DNA from: Mesorhizobium sp.
GTDB taxonomy: Bacteria; Pseudomonadota; Alphaproteobacteria; Rhizobiales; Rhizobiaceae
Direction: 5' to 3'
Length of the DNA stretch: 64,000 nt
NCBI RefSeq assembly: GCF_004963255.1
Contig: NZ_SUGA01000018.1
Location: 1 to 64,000 of the forward strand
Part shown: positions 8,687 through 16,446 of the stretch, piece by piece
Layout of the letters: each line of letters opens with the position of its first letter
Position numbering within the stretch: the first letter of the stretch is position 1
Notes under the pieces: generated by a model
What the model was told of the DNA's origin: nothing
Databases searched by the model: none
Seen by the model: the letters and a program-made list of their open reading frames with translations, nothing else
Made by a program: the position numbers and the translations under genes

Positions 8687-9552
8687 GCGCGCTGCTCCCG
8701 CATGGCGAGGCGCACATAGATCATGGTGAAGACGAGCAGGATCGCGAACATCACCAGCGACACGGCGGAGGCCTCGCCCAGTTTGCCGATGCGGAAAGCG
8801 AGCTTGTAGAGATGCGTCACCAATATGTCCGTAGAGTTCGCCGGCCCGCCTTGAGTCATGACCCAGATGATCGGGAAGGAGTTGAAGACATAGATGGTGT
8901 TGAGCACGATCGCGATGTTGATGAAGGGTTTGAGCAGCGGAAAGGTGATCTCGCGGAACTGCTGGAACAGTGTCGCGCCCTCCAGCGCGGCCGCCTCATA
9001 GAGATCGTCGGGGATCGAAGACAAGCCGCCGAGGAAAATCGTGGTGGTGAAGGGCGCGGTCACCAATATGCCGATCAGCACCTGCATCGGGAAGGCGGTC
9101 TCGGCGCTCGCCAGCCACTGGATGTTCTGGCTGATCAGGCCGAGCTTCATCAACGCCGAATTCAGCATGCCGCTTTCGCCGTTGAGCGCCCAGCGCCAGA
9201 CCACCGCGGTCATGGTCAGCGACACCGCCCAGGGCAGCATGATGATGACGCGGGCGAGGCCACGGCCGTAGAAATCCATGTTGAGGATCATCGCCACAGG
9301 GATCGACAGGAGCAGCGCGCCGCCGACGACCAGCACGGTCCACAGCCCGGTGCGCCAGAGCGCCGCGACGAAATCCGGGTCGGCGGCAAGCGCCGAGAAA
9401 TTGGCCAGGCCGCTGAATTCGCGAAGCTGGCCGAAGCGGTTGACCTCGTGCGTCGAGATCTGGATCAGGTCCCAGACCGGCCAGAAGATCACGACCGCCG
9501 CGAGCAGCAGGCTGGGGAGCGTCAGCAGATAGGGCAGGAAACGATTTTGCAT
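8683..9552 (-). CDS. Sugar ABC transporter permease (MalF type)
   Basis: This is the second membrane subunit of the same importer, 289 residues from ATG 9552 (MQNRFLPYLLTLPSLLLAAVVIFWPVW). The frame stays open upstream to 9933, but that part is a proline/arginine-rich translation of the repeat and is not credible protein. The EAA motif reads SIPDDLYEAAALEGATLFQQFREITFPLLKPF. No strong ribosome site is seen before 9552, so the exact start is uncertain. Transcription from the solute-binding gene would have to cross the 400-nt gap that holds a repeat. Confidence 0.88.
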   Translation of the reverse strand: MQNRFLPYLLTLPSLLLAAVVIFWPVWDLIQISTHEVNRFGQLREFSGLANFSALAADPDFVAALWRTGLWTVLVVGGALLLSIPVAMILNMDFYGRGLARVIIMLPWAVSLTMTAVVWRWALNGESGMLNSALMKLGLISQNIQWLASAETAFPMQVLIGILVTAPFTTTIFLGGLSSIPDDLYEAAALEGATLFQQFREITFPLLKPFINIAIVLNTIYVFNSFPIIWVMTQGGPANSTDILVTHLYKLAFRIGKLGEASAVSLVMFAILLVFTMIYVRLAMREQRA

Positions 9553-9703
9553 CGGCTGGTTGGTACCGCGTTGCGGTTGGAAATTGAGCTTAACAGACTG
9601 ACTTAATCCCGCCTCGTTCTTCTCAGGACATCGCCTCCTTGCAAGCGCCGGCACTGCTCCTCGCCTGTCTGCCCGTCCCCCGCGGCGGTCGCGGACGAGA
9701 GCC

Positions 9704-9888
9704 CTTCCTCTCCCCCGTCGATCGGGGGAGAGGTGTCGAGCGAAGCTCGACGGAGTGGGGGTCGAACCCCTGGCGCAAGGCGAGGCTTGCCCTTTCCTAT
9801 GTCCGTCCGCGGCGGTCGCCAAGTGGTTCCCCCACTCCGTCTCGGCTTTGCCGAGCCACCTCTCCCCCCTCCGGAGGGAGAGGAAAGG
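9704..9888. repeat. Palindromic intergenic repeat, family B, inside the ABC operon
   Basis: The left arm CCTCTCCCCCGTCGATCGGGGGAGAGG with CGAGCGAAGCTCG faces the right arm TCGGCTTTGCCGA with CCTCTCCC...GGGAGAGG. It fills much of the 401-nt stretch 9553-9953 between the solute-binding and permease genes. The rest of that stretch shows no gene. Confidence 0.8.
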
Positions 9889-9953
9889 AGGCTGCAAAGA
9901 TGTGGCGCGCCCCGCGGGGGTAGGGCGCGCCACGGGCGCAGGGAGATACGCCC

Positions 9954-11180
9954 TTATTTCTTGAGCACGGCGTTGGCCTTGGCCGCCGCTTCCTTCAGGC
10001 CGGCCTCGGGGTCGCCGCCGAGATAGATCTTCTGCATGGCGTCCGAGGTGATCTGGGCGATCTCTTCCCAGCCCGGGATGACCGGCGCGAAGCGGGCGTC
10101 GGGCAACAACGCGGTGAAGGCGGCGAGGTCGGCGTTGTTGACGTAATAGTCCATCTTCGCCTCTTCCTTGTTCACCGGCAGGAAGCCTTCGCCCTGCGTG
10201 AACTTGGCGCGCTGCTCCTTGGTGAACAGGAAGTCGAGCAGCTTCCAGGCCTCGTCCTTGTTCTTGGAGTTCTTGAACATGATGATCGAATCGGTGACGC
10301 CGTAGGTGCCGCGCGCACCGGTCGGGCCGGCAGGGATGGCGGCGACGCCGTATTTCAGGTTCGGCGCTTCTTCCTTGATCTGGTTGGACAGGAAGGGCGC
10401 GGTGATCATCATGCCGACCTTGCCCTGTTTGAACAGGTTCTGCACGTCCTCGCGGTTGTTGGAGGTGACGCCTGGTTCAGTCAGGCCCTCGTCGATCATC
10501 GACTTGTAGAGCTTGGCCGCTTCGAGCGCGCCGGGCGTGCTCAGACCGGAGGTGCCGTCCTTGTTGAGGATCTCAGTGCCCTGCGACCACATCGCATAGT
10601 AGTAATAGACGTCGGTCTCGATCTCCTTGCCCTGCAAGCCGAAGCCGAAGGCGCCGACCGCCTTGATCTTGCGCGCGTCCTCCTGCAGCTCGGTCCAGGT
10701 CGCCGGCGGCTTGGCGATGCCGGCCTTCTCGAACAGCTCCTTGTTATAATACATGGCGCGCGCCGAGGCGGCGATCGGCAGGCCATAGGTGTGGCCATTC
10801 ATGATGGAGGGCTGCAGGAATGTGTCGATAAAGCGGTCCTTGAACTCGGGCTTGATGTAGCTGTCGAGCGGCTCGGCGACATCCTGCTGGACGAAGTCGA
10901 TCAGCCAGCGCGTGCCGATGATCGAGAGATCCGCATTGGTGCCGGCGGTGATGTCGGTGGTGAGCTTCTGCAGCAGCACATCCCACGGCACCACTTCATA
11001 CTTGATGGTGATGCCGGGATTGGCCGCCTCGAATTCCTTCTTCACCGCTTCGAAATAGGGGCCGGTCTTGGCGCTGTATTCGGCGACGGTGACGCGCACC
11101 TCGCCCGCATCGGCTGGCGCTGCCAGCGCCAGCATGCTCATTCCGGCCAGCAGACCGACAGTCCATTTCGCAAGGCTCAT
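9954..11180 (-). CDS. Extracellular solute-binding protein, family 1
   Basis: This periplasmic receptor belongs to a CUT1 ABC importer. From ATG 11180 it is 408 residues, with a signal peptide (MSLAKWTVGLLAGMSMLALAAPADA) cleaved before GEVRVTVAEY. The sequence has the maltose-binding-like layout, including YGLPIAASARAMYYNKELFEKAGI, the common substrate-lobe motif. An upstream ATG at 11204 would extend the signal peptide needlessly. The ligand cannot be read from sequence. The gene is divergent from the SDR operon across a promoter region with two repeated operator-like sites. Confidence 0.92.
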   Translation of the reverse strand: MSLAKWTVGLLAGMSMLALAAPADAGEVRVTVAEYSAKTGPYFEAVKKEFEAANPGITIKYEVVPWDVLLQKLTTDITAGTNADLSIIGTRWLIDFVQQDVAEPLDSYIKPEFKDRFIDTFLQPSIMNGHTYGLPIAASARAMYYNKELFEKAGIAKPPATWTELQEDARKIKAVGAFGFGLQGKEIETDVYYYYAMWSQGTEILNKDGTSGLSTPGALEAAKLYKSMIDEGLTEPGVTSNNREDVQNLFKQGKVGMMITAPFLSNQIKEEAPNLKYGVAAIPAGPTGARGTYGVTDSIIMFKNSKNKDEAWKLLDFLFTKEQRAKFTQGEGFLPVNKEEAKMDYYVNNADLAAFTALLPDARFAPVIPGWEEIAQITSDAMQKIYLGGDPEAGLKEAAAKANAVLKK

Positions 11181-11234
11181 CTGATTTCTCCCATTGATGC
11201 ACATTGGCGCCTGGCCCTTGTGAGCACAGGATTT

Positions 11235-11251
11235 ATGTTACTTTCCTACAT
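11235..11251. promoter_or_regulatory. Operator-like site 1 (ATGT-N9-ACAT)
   Basis: ATGTTACTTTCCTACAT lies in the divergent region between the solute-binding and SDR genes. A near-copy follows 51 nt later. It is a candidate site for the RpiR regulator encoded at 13202-14083; the link is inference. Confidence 0.5.
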
Positions 11252-11285
11252 TATCCATGATTTGGCGCTACGCAAGCGGATTATC

Positions 11286-11302
11286 ATGTTGCTTAATTAC
11301 AT
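11286..11302. promoter_or_regulatory. Operator-like site 2 (ATGT-N9-ACAT)
   Basis: ATGTTGCTTAATTACAT matches site 1 at 13 of 17 positions, with the ATGTT.CTT and TACAT parts identical. Duplication on the same strand at a spacing of 51 nt, about five helical turns, supports a regulator-binding role. Confidence 0.5.
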
Positions 11303-11353
11303 TTGCTTGGTTAGCTTATTGGCTCAAAATGAGGGGGTGGAGGAGGGCGCAGC

Positions 11354-12124
11354 GTGGGTTCGACAGCCGAGTTCGAAGGCAAGACCGTCGTCGTCACCGG
11401 AGCCGGCGGCGGCCTCGGCTCGGCGATCGTCGAGCTCATGGCCGAACGCGGCGCGCGCATCGTCGGCTGCGACCAGTCGGGGGAGGCGTTGACCAGCCCT
11501 CATATCGCCTCGCGCCATGTCTTCAACCTGCTCGACCGGGCGTCGATCGAAGCCGCGATCCCGGCGCTGCTCGACCAAGATGGCGTCCCCGACATCCTGA
11601 TCAACAATGCCGGCTGGACGCGCGCCGAGACGCTGGCGGCGCTGACGGCCGATAAGATCGAGCAGGAGCTCGACCTCAATTTGACCGGCGTGATGAGTTT
11701 CGCCGATCCGCTGATCAAGGCGATGGCGGGGCGCGGTTCGGGCAGCGTCGTCTTCATCTCTTCGGTCAACGCTATCGCGCATTTCGGCAATCCGGCCTAT
11801 GCGGCGGCCAAGGCCGGCATCAACGCCTATGCCAAATCGGTCGCCGTCGAGCTCGGCCGCAGCGGGTTGCGCGCCAATGTCGTGTGCCCGGGCTCGATCC
11901 GCACCGCCGCCTGGGACCATCGCCTGGCCAAGGATCCGGAGATCCTCGGCCGGCTGAAGCGGCTCTATCCGCTCGGCCGCATCGTCAATGCACGGGAAGT
12001 GGCCGAAGCTGTCGCCTTCCTTGCCTCGGACCGCGCTTCCGGCATAACAGGCGCCGTGGTGCCCGTGGACGCCGGCCTGACAGCCGGCTACCTGCCATTC
12101 ATCGACGACATATTGGGAGCGTGA
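11354..12124 (+). CDS. SDR family oxidoreductase
   Basis: This is an NAD(P)-dependent short-chain dehydrogenase, 256 residues, starting at GTG 11354 behind a GGAGGAGG-like site. The cofactor motif TGAGGGLG spans 15-22, NNAG is at about 84-87, and the catalytic Ser136/137, Tyr149 and Lys153 are present (YAAAK). The C-terminus ends in the usual GAVVPVDAGLTAGY. It is the first gene of the SDR-ATPase-RpiR operon and probably acts on the substrate imported by the adjacent transporter, most likely a sugar or polyol derivative. Confidence 0.88.
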   Translation: MGSTAEFEGKTVVVTGAGGGLGSAIVELMAERGARIVGCDQSGEALTSPHIASRHVFNLLDRASIEAAIPALLDQDGVPDILINNAGWTRAETLAALTADKIEQELDLNLTGVMSFADPLIKAMAGRGSGSVVFISSVNAIAHFGNPAYAAAKAGINAYAKSVAVELGRSGLRANVVCPGSIRTAAWDHRLAKDPEILGRLKRLYPLGRIVNAREVAEAVAFLASDRASGITGAVVPVDAGLTAGYLPFIDDILGA

Positions 12125-12126
12125 CC

Positions 12127-13194
12127 ATGACCGACGTCCAGTTCCGCAACCTGTCGAAATCCTTCGGGCAGCACAAAATCCTCGAGGACATCAACCTCGA
12201 TATTCGGACCGGCGAGTTCGTCGTTCTGGTCGGCCCGTCCGGCTGCGGCAAGTCCACGCTTTTGCGCATGCTGGCGGGGCTGGAGACGATCACCTCCGGC
12301 GATCTCGTCATTGGCGGCACGCGCGCCAACGACCTGCCGCCGCAGAAGCGCAACATCGCCATGGTGTTCCAGTCTTACGCGCTGTTTCCGCATCTGAAGG
12401 CCTCGGAAAATATCGGCTTCGGCCCGAAGATCCGCGGCGAGAACCGCGCCGCGATCGACGACAAGGTGAAGAAGGCTTCGGGCGTGCTCAACCTCTTCTC
12501 CTATCTCGACCGCTATCCGCGGCAGCTTTCGGGCGGCCAGCGTCAGCGCGTCGCCATGGGCCGCGCCATCGTGCGCGAACCTTCGGTGTTTCTCTTCGAC
12601 GAGCCGCTCTCCAATCTCGACGCGCAATTGCGCGTGCAGATGCGCACTGAGATCAAGGCGCTGCACCAGCGGCTGAAATCGACCATCGTCTATGTCACCC
12701 ACGACCAGATCGAGGCGATGACGATGGCCGACCGCATCGTGGTGATGGACCGCGGCCGCATCCAGCAGGTCGGGCAGCCGCTGGAGCTTTACGACCGGCC
12801 GGCCAACAAATTCGTCGCCGGCTTCATCGGCTCGCCGTCGATGAGCTTTGTCTCTGGCGCGCTGAAGACGGCCGGAGCCCAGTCCTGGTTCGAGACCAGT
12901 GGGGGTGGCCGCCTGGCGCTCTCGGGCAACGCGGCATCAGGCGGCGACACGGTCGAAGCCGGTATCCGCCCAGAGCATTTCATGGTCGGCGCCGGCGATG
13001 ATGCTATCGCCATCCAGGTCGATGTCGTCGAGCCGACCGGATCGGAAACGCATGTCTATGGCTCGGTCGGCGACGACACGGTGCGCGCGGTGTTCCGTGA
13101 CCGGCTGCAGGTCAAGCCCGGCGACCGGCTGCCGGTGCGTGTCGACCCGCGCAACATCCACCTCTTCGACAAGGCGACCGGCCTGCCGCTGTGA
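12127..13194 (+). CDS. ABC transporter ATP-binding protein (UgpC/MalK type)
   Basis: This is the energy-coupling subunit of a CUT1 importer, 355 residues from ATG 12127. A longer open frame from 11884 overlaps the SDR gene and is rejected. Walker A GPSGCGKST is at 36-44, the signature LSGGQRQR starts at 134 and Walker B FLFDEP is at 155-160. A C-terminal TOBE/MalK-like regulatory domain follows (GIRPEHFMV...VDPRNIHLFD). It starts 2 nt after the SDR stop. The cluster has a single ATPase gene, so it presumably serves the permeases at 7862-9552. Confidence 0.92.
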   Translation: MTDVQFRNLSKSFGQHKILEDINLDIRTGEFVVLVGPSGCGKSTLLRMLAGLETITSGDLVIGGTRANDLPPQKRNIAMVFQSYALFPHLKASENIGFGPKIRGENRAAIDDKVKKASGVLNLFSYLDRYPRQLSGGQRQRVAMGRAIVREPSVFLFDEPLSNLDAQLRVQMRTEIKALHQRLKSTIVYVTHDQIEAMTMADRIVVMDRGRIQQVGQPLELYDRPANKFVAGFIGSPSMSFVSGALKTAGAQSWFETSGGGRLALSGNAASGGDTVEAGIRPEHFMVGAGDDAIAIQVDVVEPTGSETHVYGSVGDDTVRAVFRDRLQVKPGDRLPVRVDPRNIHLFDKATGLPL

Positions 13195-13201
13195 GAAGAC
13201 G

Positions 13202-14083
13202 ATGAAGAGCCCGGCCGACATCATCACCCGCCTGCAACTGATATCGCAGGACGGCACCAAATCGGACCGCCGGCTGGCGGGGCTGGTGCTTTCCGACCTC
13301 GATTTCGCGTCGAAGGCGGCCATCTCGGAGATCGCCGCGCGCGTCGCTGTCAGCGAGCCGACCGTCACCCGCTTCTGCCGCAATCTCGGCTGCGAGGGCT
13401 TGCGCGATTTCAAGTTCTACCTGGCGCAGGCGATCGCCATCGGCGGCCAGTATCTGTCGCCGGAGCCGCTCAGCCGCGACGCGCGCGAGCAGCGCATCGC
13501 CTCGGCCATCACCGAGGCGGCGATCGCCGCGATCCAGCGCGCCAGCGAAAACCTCGACATGACGACGCTGATGGAGGTCGCCGCCCGGGTTGCAAGCTCC
13601 GGCAACGTGCTCTGCATCGGCTCCGGCGGCATCTCCTCGATGATGGCGACGGAGATGCAGAACCGGCTGTTCCGGCTCGGTCTCTCGGCGCTCGCCCAGA
13701 CCGACGGCCAGCTGCAGCGCATGTATGCCGCCGTCGCGACCCCGGAGACGACGCTGCTTGCGTTCTCGGTCTCGGGCTATGCGCGCTCGGTGATCGAGGC
13801 GGTCGAGGTCGCCCAGCAATATGGCGCCGCCACCGTCGCCATCACCGCGCCTGACTCGGCCCTGGCCAAGGTCGCCGGCACGGTGATCCTTTTGCAGTCG
13901 GTCGAGGACGGCAACATCTACAAGCCGACCTCGTCGCGCTACGCGCTCCTGGCGATCGTCGACATGATCGCCACCACGGTGGCGGAATCGCGCGGACCGA
14001 AAGTGCTGGAGAACCTGCGCCGCATCAAGCAGAGCGTGAACACGCTGAAGGTGGACGATCCGAAGCTGCCGCTGGGGGATTGA
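13202..14083 (+). CDS. MurR/RpiR family transcriptional regulator
   Basis: The regulator has 293 residues from ATG 13202, 7 nt after the ATPase stop. The N-terminal HTH_6 domain contains AAISEIAARVAVSEPTVTRFCRNLG (39-63). The C-terminal SIS domain (CIGSGGISSMMATEMQNRLFRLG, FSVSGYARSVIEAVEVAQQYGA) normally senses a phosphosugar. Its place at the end of the operon suggests local control of the transporter, possibly through the paired ATGT-N9-ACAT sites. The frame beginning at 12899 is a shadow inside the ATPase gene. Confidence 0.9.
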   Translation: MKSPADIITRLQLISQDGTKSDRRLAGLVLSDLDFASKAAISEIAARVAVSEPTVTRFCRNLGCEGLRDFKFYLAQAIAIGGQYLSPEPLSRDAREQRIASAITEAAIAAIQRASENLDMTTLMEVAARVASSGNVLCIGSGGISSMMATEMQNRLFRLGLSALAQTDGQLQRMYAAVATPETTLLAFSVSGYARSVIEAVEVAQQYGAATVAITAPDSALAKVAGTVILLQSVEDGNIYKPTSSRYALLAIVDMIATTVAESRGPKVLENLRRIKQSVNTLKVDDPKLPLGD

Positions 14084-14123
14084 GCGATGCAGCGGCTTGC
14101 GCCGTCGAGGCTGGCGAACCTTC

Positions 14124-14282
14124 GCGCCCCCCTCTGGCCTGCCGGCCATCTCCCCCACAAGGGGGGAGATGGCAGTTTCGGCGCCTCGCTCATCCTGAAA
14201 CGCTGGAGATTGGCGAAAGCCGCCGCGAAATCTGATCTCCCCCCTTGTGGGGGAGATGTCCGGCAGGACAGAGGGGGGCGCT
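14124..14282. repeat. Palindromic intergenic repeat, family A (paired inverted copies)
   Basis: Two modules lie head to head: GCGCCCCCCTCTGGCC with TGCCGGCCATCTCCCC on the left, and GGGGGAGATGTCCGGCAGG with ACAGAGGGGGGCGC on the right. It separates the convergent RpiR and DUF167 genes. Confidence 0.85.
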
Positions 14283-14309
14283 GTCCCGCCTGCCTCTCAG
14301 ATTTTGCTT

Positions 14310-14621
14310 TTACTTGAAACGTGCCTCAACGCTTTTCGCCAACTCAGCCGCATCGCCCACGACCCGCAGCGTCTTCAGCCGCGAGGTGCCACCGGCGACC
14401 ACCGAAACGGCCGACGTGGGAACACCCAGCGCCTTGGCCATCATCCGTTCCAGCGCTTGATTGGCGGCGCCGTTTTCCGGCACGGCGCGCACGCGGGCTT
14501 TGAGGTGACTGCGCCCGTCGGCGGCGGTCTCGACGCCGTCGATCCGGTCGAGCGCCGCTTTCGGCGTCAGCCGCACGAAAAGGTCGATGCCGTTGTCGCG
14601 CAGCCGAAACGGCGTGCTCAT
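14310..14621 (-). CDS. DUF167 (YggU family) protein
   Basis: The protein is a 103-residue, cytoplasmic member of the DUF167/UPF0235 family, whose biochemical role is unknown. Motifs include VRLTPKAALDRIDGV, LKARVRAVPENGAANQALERMMAKALGVP and VSVVAGGTSRLKTLRV; the PENGAAN core is diagnostic. Its ATG shares one base with the yggT stop (TGATG), the usual yggT-yggU gene order. Confidence 0.9.
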   Translation of the reverse strand: MSTPFRLRDNGIDLFVRLTPKAALDRIDGVETAADGRSHLKARVRAVPENGAANQALERMMAKALGVPTSAVSVVAGGTSRLKTLRVVGDAAELAKSVEARFK

Positions 14622-14920
14622 CAGCCGCCGGCCACGACCCAGGACCAGACCGTGGTGACCAGGAACTGCCGGATGAAGAAAAGGATCAGCAGCAGGATGA
14701 TCGGCGAAATGTCGATGCCGCCGAGATCGGGCATGAAACGGCGGATCGGGCGCAAGGCCGGCTCGGTCAGCCGGTAGAGCATGTTGCCGACGCTGCCGAC
14801 GAACTGGTTGCGCGAGTTGACGACATTGAAGGCGTAGAGCCAGGAAAAGATCGCCGAGGCGATGATGATCCACCAGTAGATATCAAGCGCCATGACGATG
14901 GTCTGAATAAGGGCGATCAT
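14621..14920 (-). CDS. YggT family membrane protein
   Basis: This 99-residue inner-membrane protein has two hydrophobic segments (IYWWIIIASAIFSWLYAF and ISPIILLLILFFIRQFLVTTVW) separated by LTEPALRPIRRFMPDLGGIDISP, the YggT signature. ATG 14920 has a GGAG site upstream, so the longer frame to 14998 is not needed. YggT proteins are linked to cell shape or osmotic tolerance in some bacteria, and the exact function is open. It is coupled to the DUF167 gene. Confidence 0.88.
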   Translation of the reverse strand: MIALIQTIVMALDIYWWIIIASAIFSWLYAFNVVNSRNQFVGSVGNMLYRLTEPALRPIRRFMPDLGGIDISPIILLLILFFIRQFLVTTVWSWVVAGG

Positions 14921-15040
14921 GCCGGTCTCCAAATTGTCGCCGACATGTAGCCATTGCTTGGCGTGCGGGCAAGGCCCGCCGGCTTGGCGAGCCGGCATGG
15001 CCCGCAGACTTCGCGCATAGCGTCAGGCCATCGTTTCGCC

Positions 15041-15069
15041 TTGACATCAAACGGCCGCGACCGATACAA
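15041..15069 (+). promoter_or_regulatory. Likely sigma-70 promoter of the tRNA-Ala gene
   Basis: TTGACA at 15041-15046 is a perfect -35. A -10-like GATACA/ATACAA follows at about 15063-15069 with a 16-17 nt spacer. The tRNA starts at 15086, consistent with a short leader. Confidence 0.6.
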
Positions 15070-15085
15070 GCCCATCCGCTGGAAC

Positions 15086-15161
15086 GGGGCTGTAGCTCAG
15101 CTGGGAGAGCGCATCGTTCGCAATGATGAGGTCAGGGGTTCGATCCCCCTCAGCTCCACCA
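15086..15161 (+). tRNA. tRNA-Ala (anticodon CGC)
   Basis: The 76-nt cloverleaf includes an encoded CCA. The acceptor stem GGGGCTG pairs with CAGCTCC, allowing one G-T pair. The D arm is GCTC-AGCTGGGA-GAGC. The anticodon stem is CATCG/TGATG with loop TTCGCAA, giving anticodon CGC for GCG codons. The T arm is AGGGG-TTCGATC-CCCCT. All five elements pair as expected, so the identity is secure. Confidence 0.95.
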
Positions 15162-15329
15162 GCCGGCACACGCCTGTGCACTCATCGCCCTCCTCGCTCG
15201 CCATTTCGTGACCGCCGGATTTCGCTCCGCGTGCCGGGAACCAATGGCGGGGCAATTCGGTTCAGCTATACATTTGAAGCCGACGTGCGCGGCCGGTTGG
15301 GCAAGCGGCGATCCTTGAGGAGTTCCGTC

Positions 15330-15773
15330 ATGCAGATTTCATCCAGGTTCCGTTCCGTCGCGGTCGCGGCAATCGCCGCCGCGGGCGTGAGCATTGCCAG
15401 CGCCGCGCATGCCGACAGCGGCACGATCCGTTTCTCCGTCTACAAGGCGGCCTTCTTCATCGGCGGCTCCGGCGGCGAGGGCACGCTGACCTTCCATGGC
15501 AAACGTTATCCGATCTCGGTCGGCGGCGTCTCGGGCGGCCTCGCCTTCGGCGCGTCCAAGACCTATTTCCAGGGCAGGGTGCGCCATATCAGGCGCGCAA
15601 GCGACGTGACAGGAGTTTATGGAGCTGCCGGCGGCGGCGGCGCGGTCGGCAAAGGCGCCCAGGTGATCGTCATGACCAATGACAAGGGCGCCCAGCTCGA
15701 GCTCACCGGCAGGCAGGTCGGCCTGCAGGTCAACGCCGACCTCAGCGGCATCAGCATCGCGCTGAAGCGGTAG
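15330..15773 (+). CDS. Secreted glycine-rich protein, function unknown
   Basis: The gene encodes 147 residues from ATG 15330, preceded by TTGAGGAG. A signal peptide (FRSVAVAAIAAAGVSIASAAHA) precedes the mature part, which begins DSGTIRFSVYK. The body is rich in glycine and beta-prone segments (GGSGGEGTLTFHGKRYPISV, GVSGGLAFGASK), faintly reminiscent of SYLF or EipA-type periplasmic domains, but I cannot assign it. It lies just downstream of the tRNA and is convergent with another secreted protein gene. Confidence 0.7.
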   Translation: MQISSRFRSVAVAAIAAAGVSIASAAHADSGTIRFSVYKAAFFIGGSGGEGTLTFHGKRYPISVGGVSGGLAFGASKTYFQGRVRHIRRASDVTGVYGAAGGGGAVGKGAQVIVMTNDKGAQLELTGRQVGLQVNADLSGISIALKR

Positions 15774-15802
15774 ACGGCGCAGATCCCCGCTCTTCATGGA
15801 TA

Positions 15803-15839
15803 GGCCGGCAATGGCGCCGCCTGGCGCCGAATGCCGGCC
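15803..15839. terminator. Hairpin between convergent genes
   Basis: GGCCGGCA and TGCCGGCC form an 8-bp stem, with two GGCGCC units inside. It lies between convergent genes ending at 15773 and 15900. There is no T-run, so a termination role is only suggested. Confidence 0.35.
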
Positions 15840-15899
15840 ATTGGAGGCAAGAGGCACGCAAGCAGGCCGTTTGACACCCGAAGGGCCGGCCTCGGGCCC

Positions 15900-16235
15900 T
15901 CAATCGTCCCAATCATCCCAGTTGTCTTCGTCCCGCGGCGGGTAGTTTGGAACGACACGGATAATCGGCCTAGGACGCTGATAGCGCCAGTCATACTCGT
16001 CCGGCGGCTGCGGCTCGTAGGTGCGATAAGCGGGCTGGTAATAGTGTTTCCGCTTCCAGTATTGGTGCCTTTTGTGCGGCCGAACGCAGTAGCCGTCATC
16101 GGTCAGATAAGCGCATGTGACATGCGCCTCCCGCACCAGGCTATTTCCAGCCGGCCGGCCGATGATCGGCGCCGCCTCCACCGCCGGCATCACCGCCAGC
16201 ATGGTCCCGGCAAGGGCAAGAATGGGTAATTTCAT
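15900..16235 (-). CDS. Small secreted protein, function unknown
   Basis: The protein is 111 residues from ATG 16235 (the 31-residue upstream extension to 16328 is rejected). The signal peptide MKLPILALAGTMLAVMPAVEA is clear. The mature part contains two cysteines (VTCAYLTDDGYCVRP), then a basic and tyrosine-rich stretch (HKRHQYWKRKHYYQP), and ends in an acidic tail of Asp and Trp. The charge asymmetry is notable. I do not recognise the family. Confidence 0.65.
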   Translation of the reverse strand: MKLPILALAGTMLAVMPAVEAAPIIGRPAGNSLVREAHVTCAYLTDDGYCVRPHKRHQYWKRKHYYQPAYRTYEPQPPDEYDWRYQRPRPIIRVVPNYPPRDEDNWDDWDD

Positions 16236-16446
16236 CGGCCTCTCCAACCTCTCCAGATCAAGGCCGGAACAACGTCCTGATTGGGGGCGATTTGCGGCGG
16301 CCGAGATCACTTTGATTTTCGGTCGCACATATGAGCGTTAGATGATGTACCGCGCCGGGACGCTCGAAGCCTGCCTTCAACCTTGAGGTCGAGAGCGACC
16401 GGTGTCTTCCACGCCAATTCCGTGAACCGAGCGAAGTCCCGCAATG

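Noticed and set aside
14087..14777. Frames through the repeat at 14.1-14.3 kb extending into the DUF167 region
   Set aside because: They translate palindromic repeat and antisense DNA; no homology is evident.
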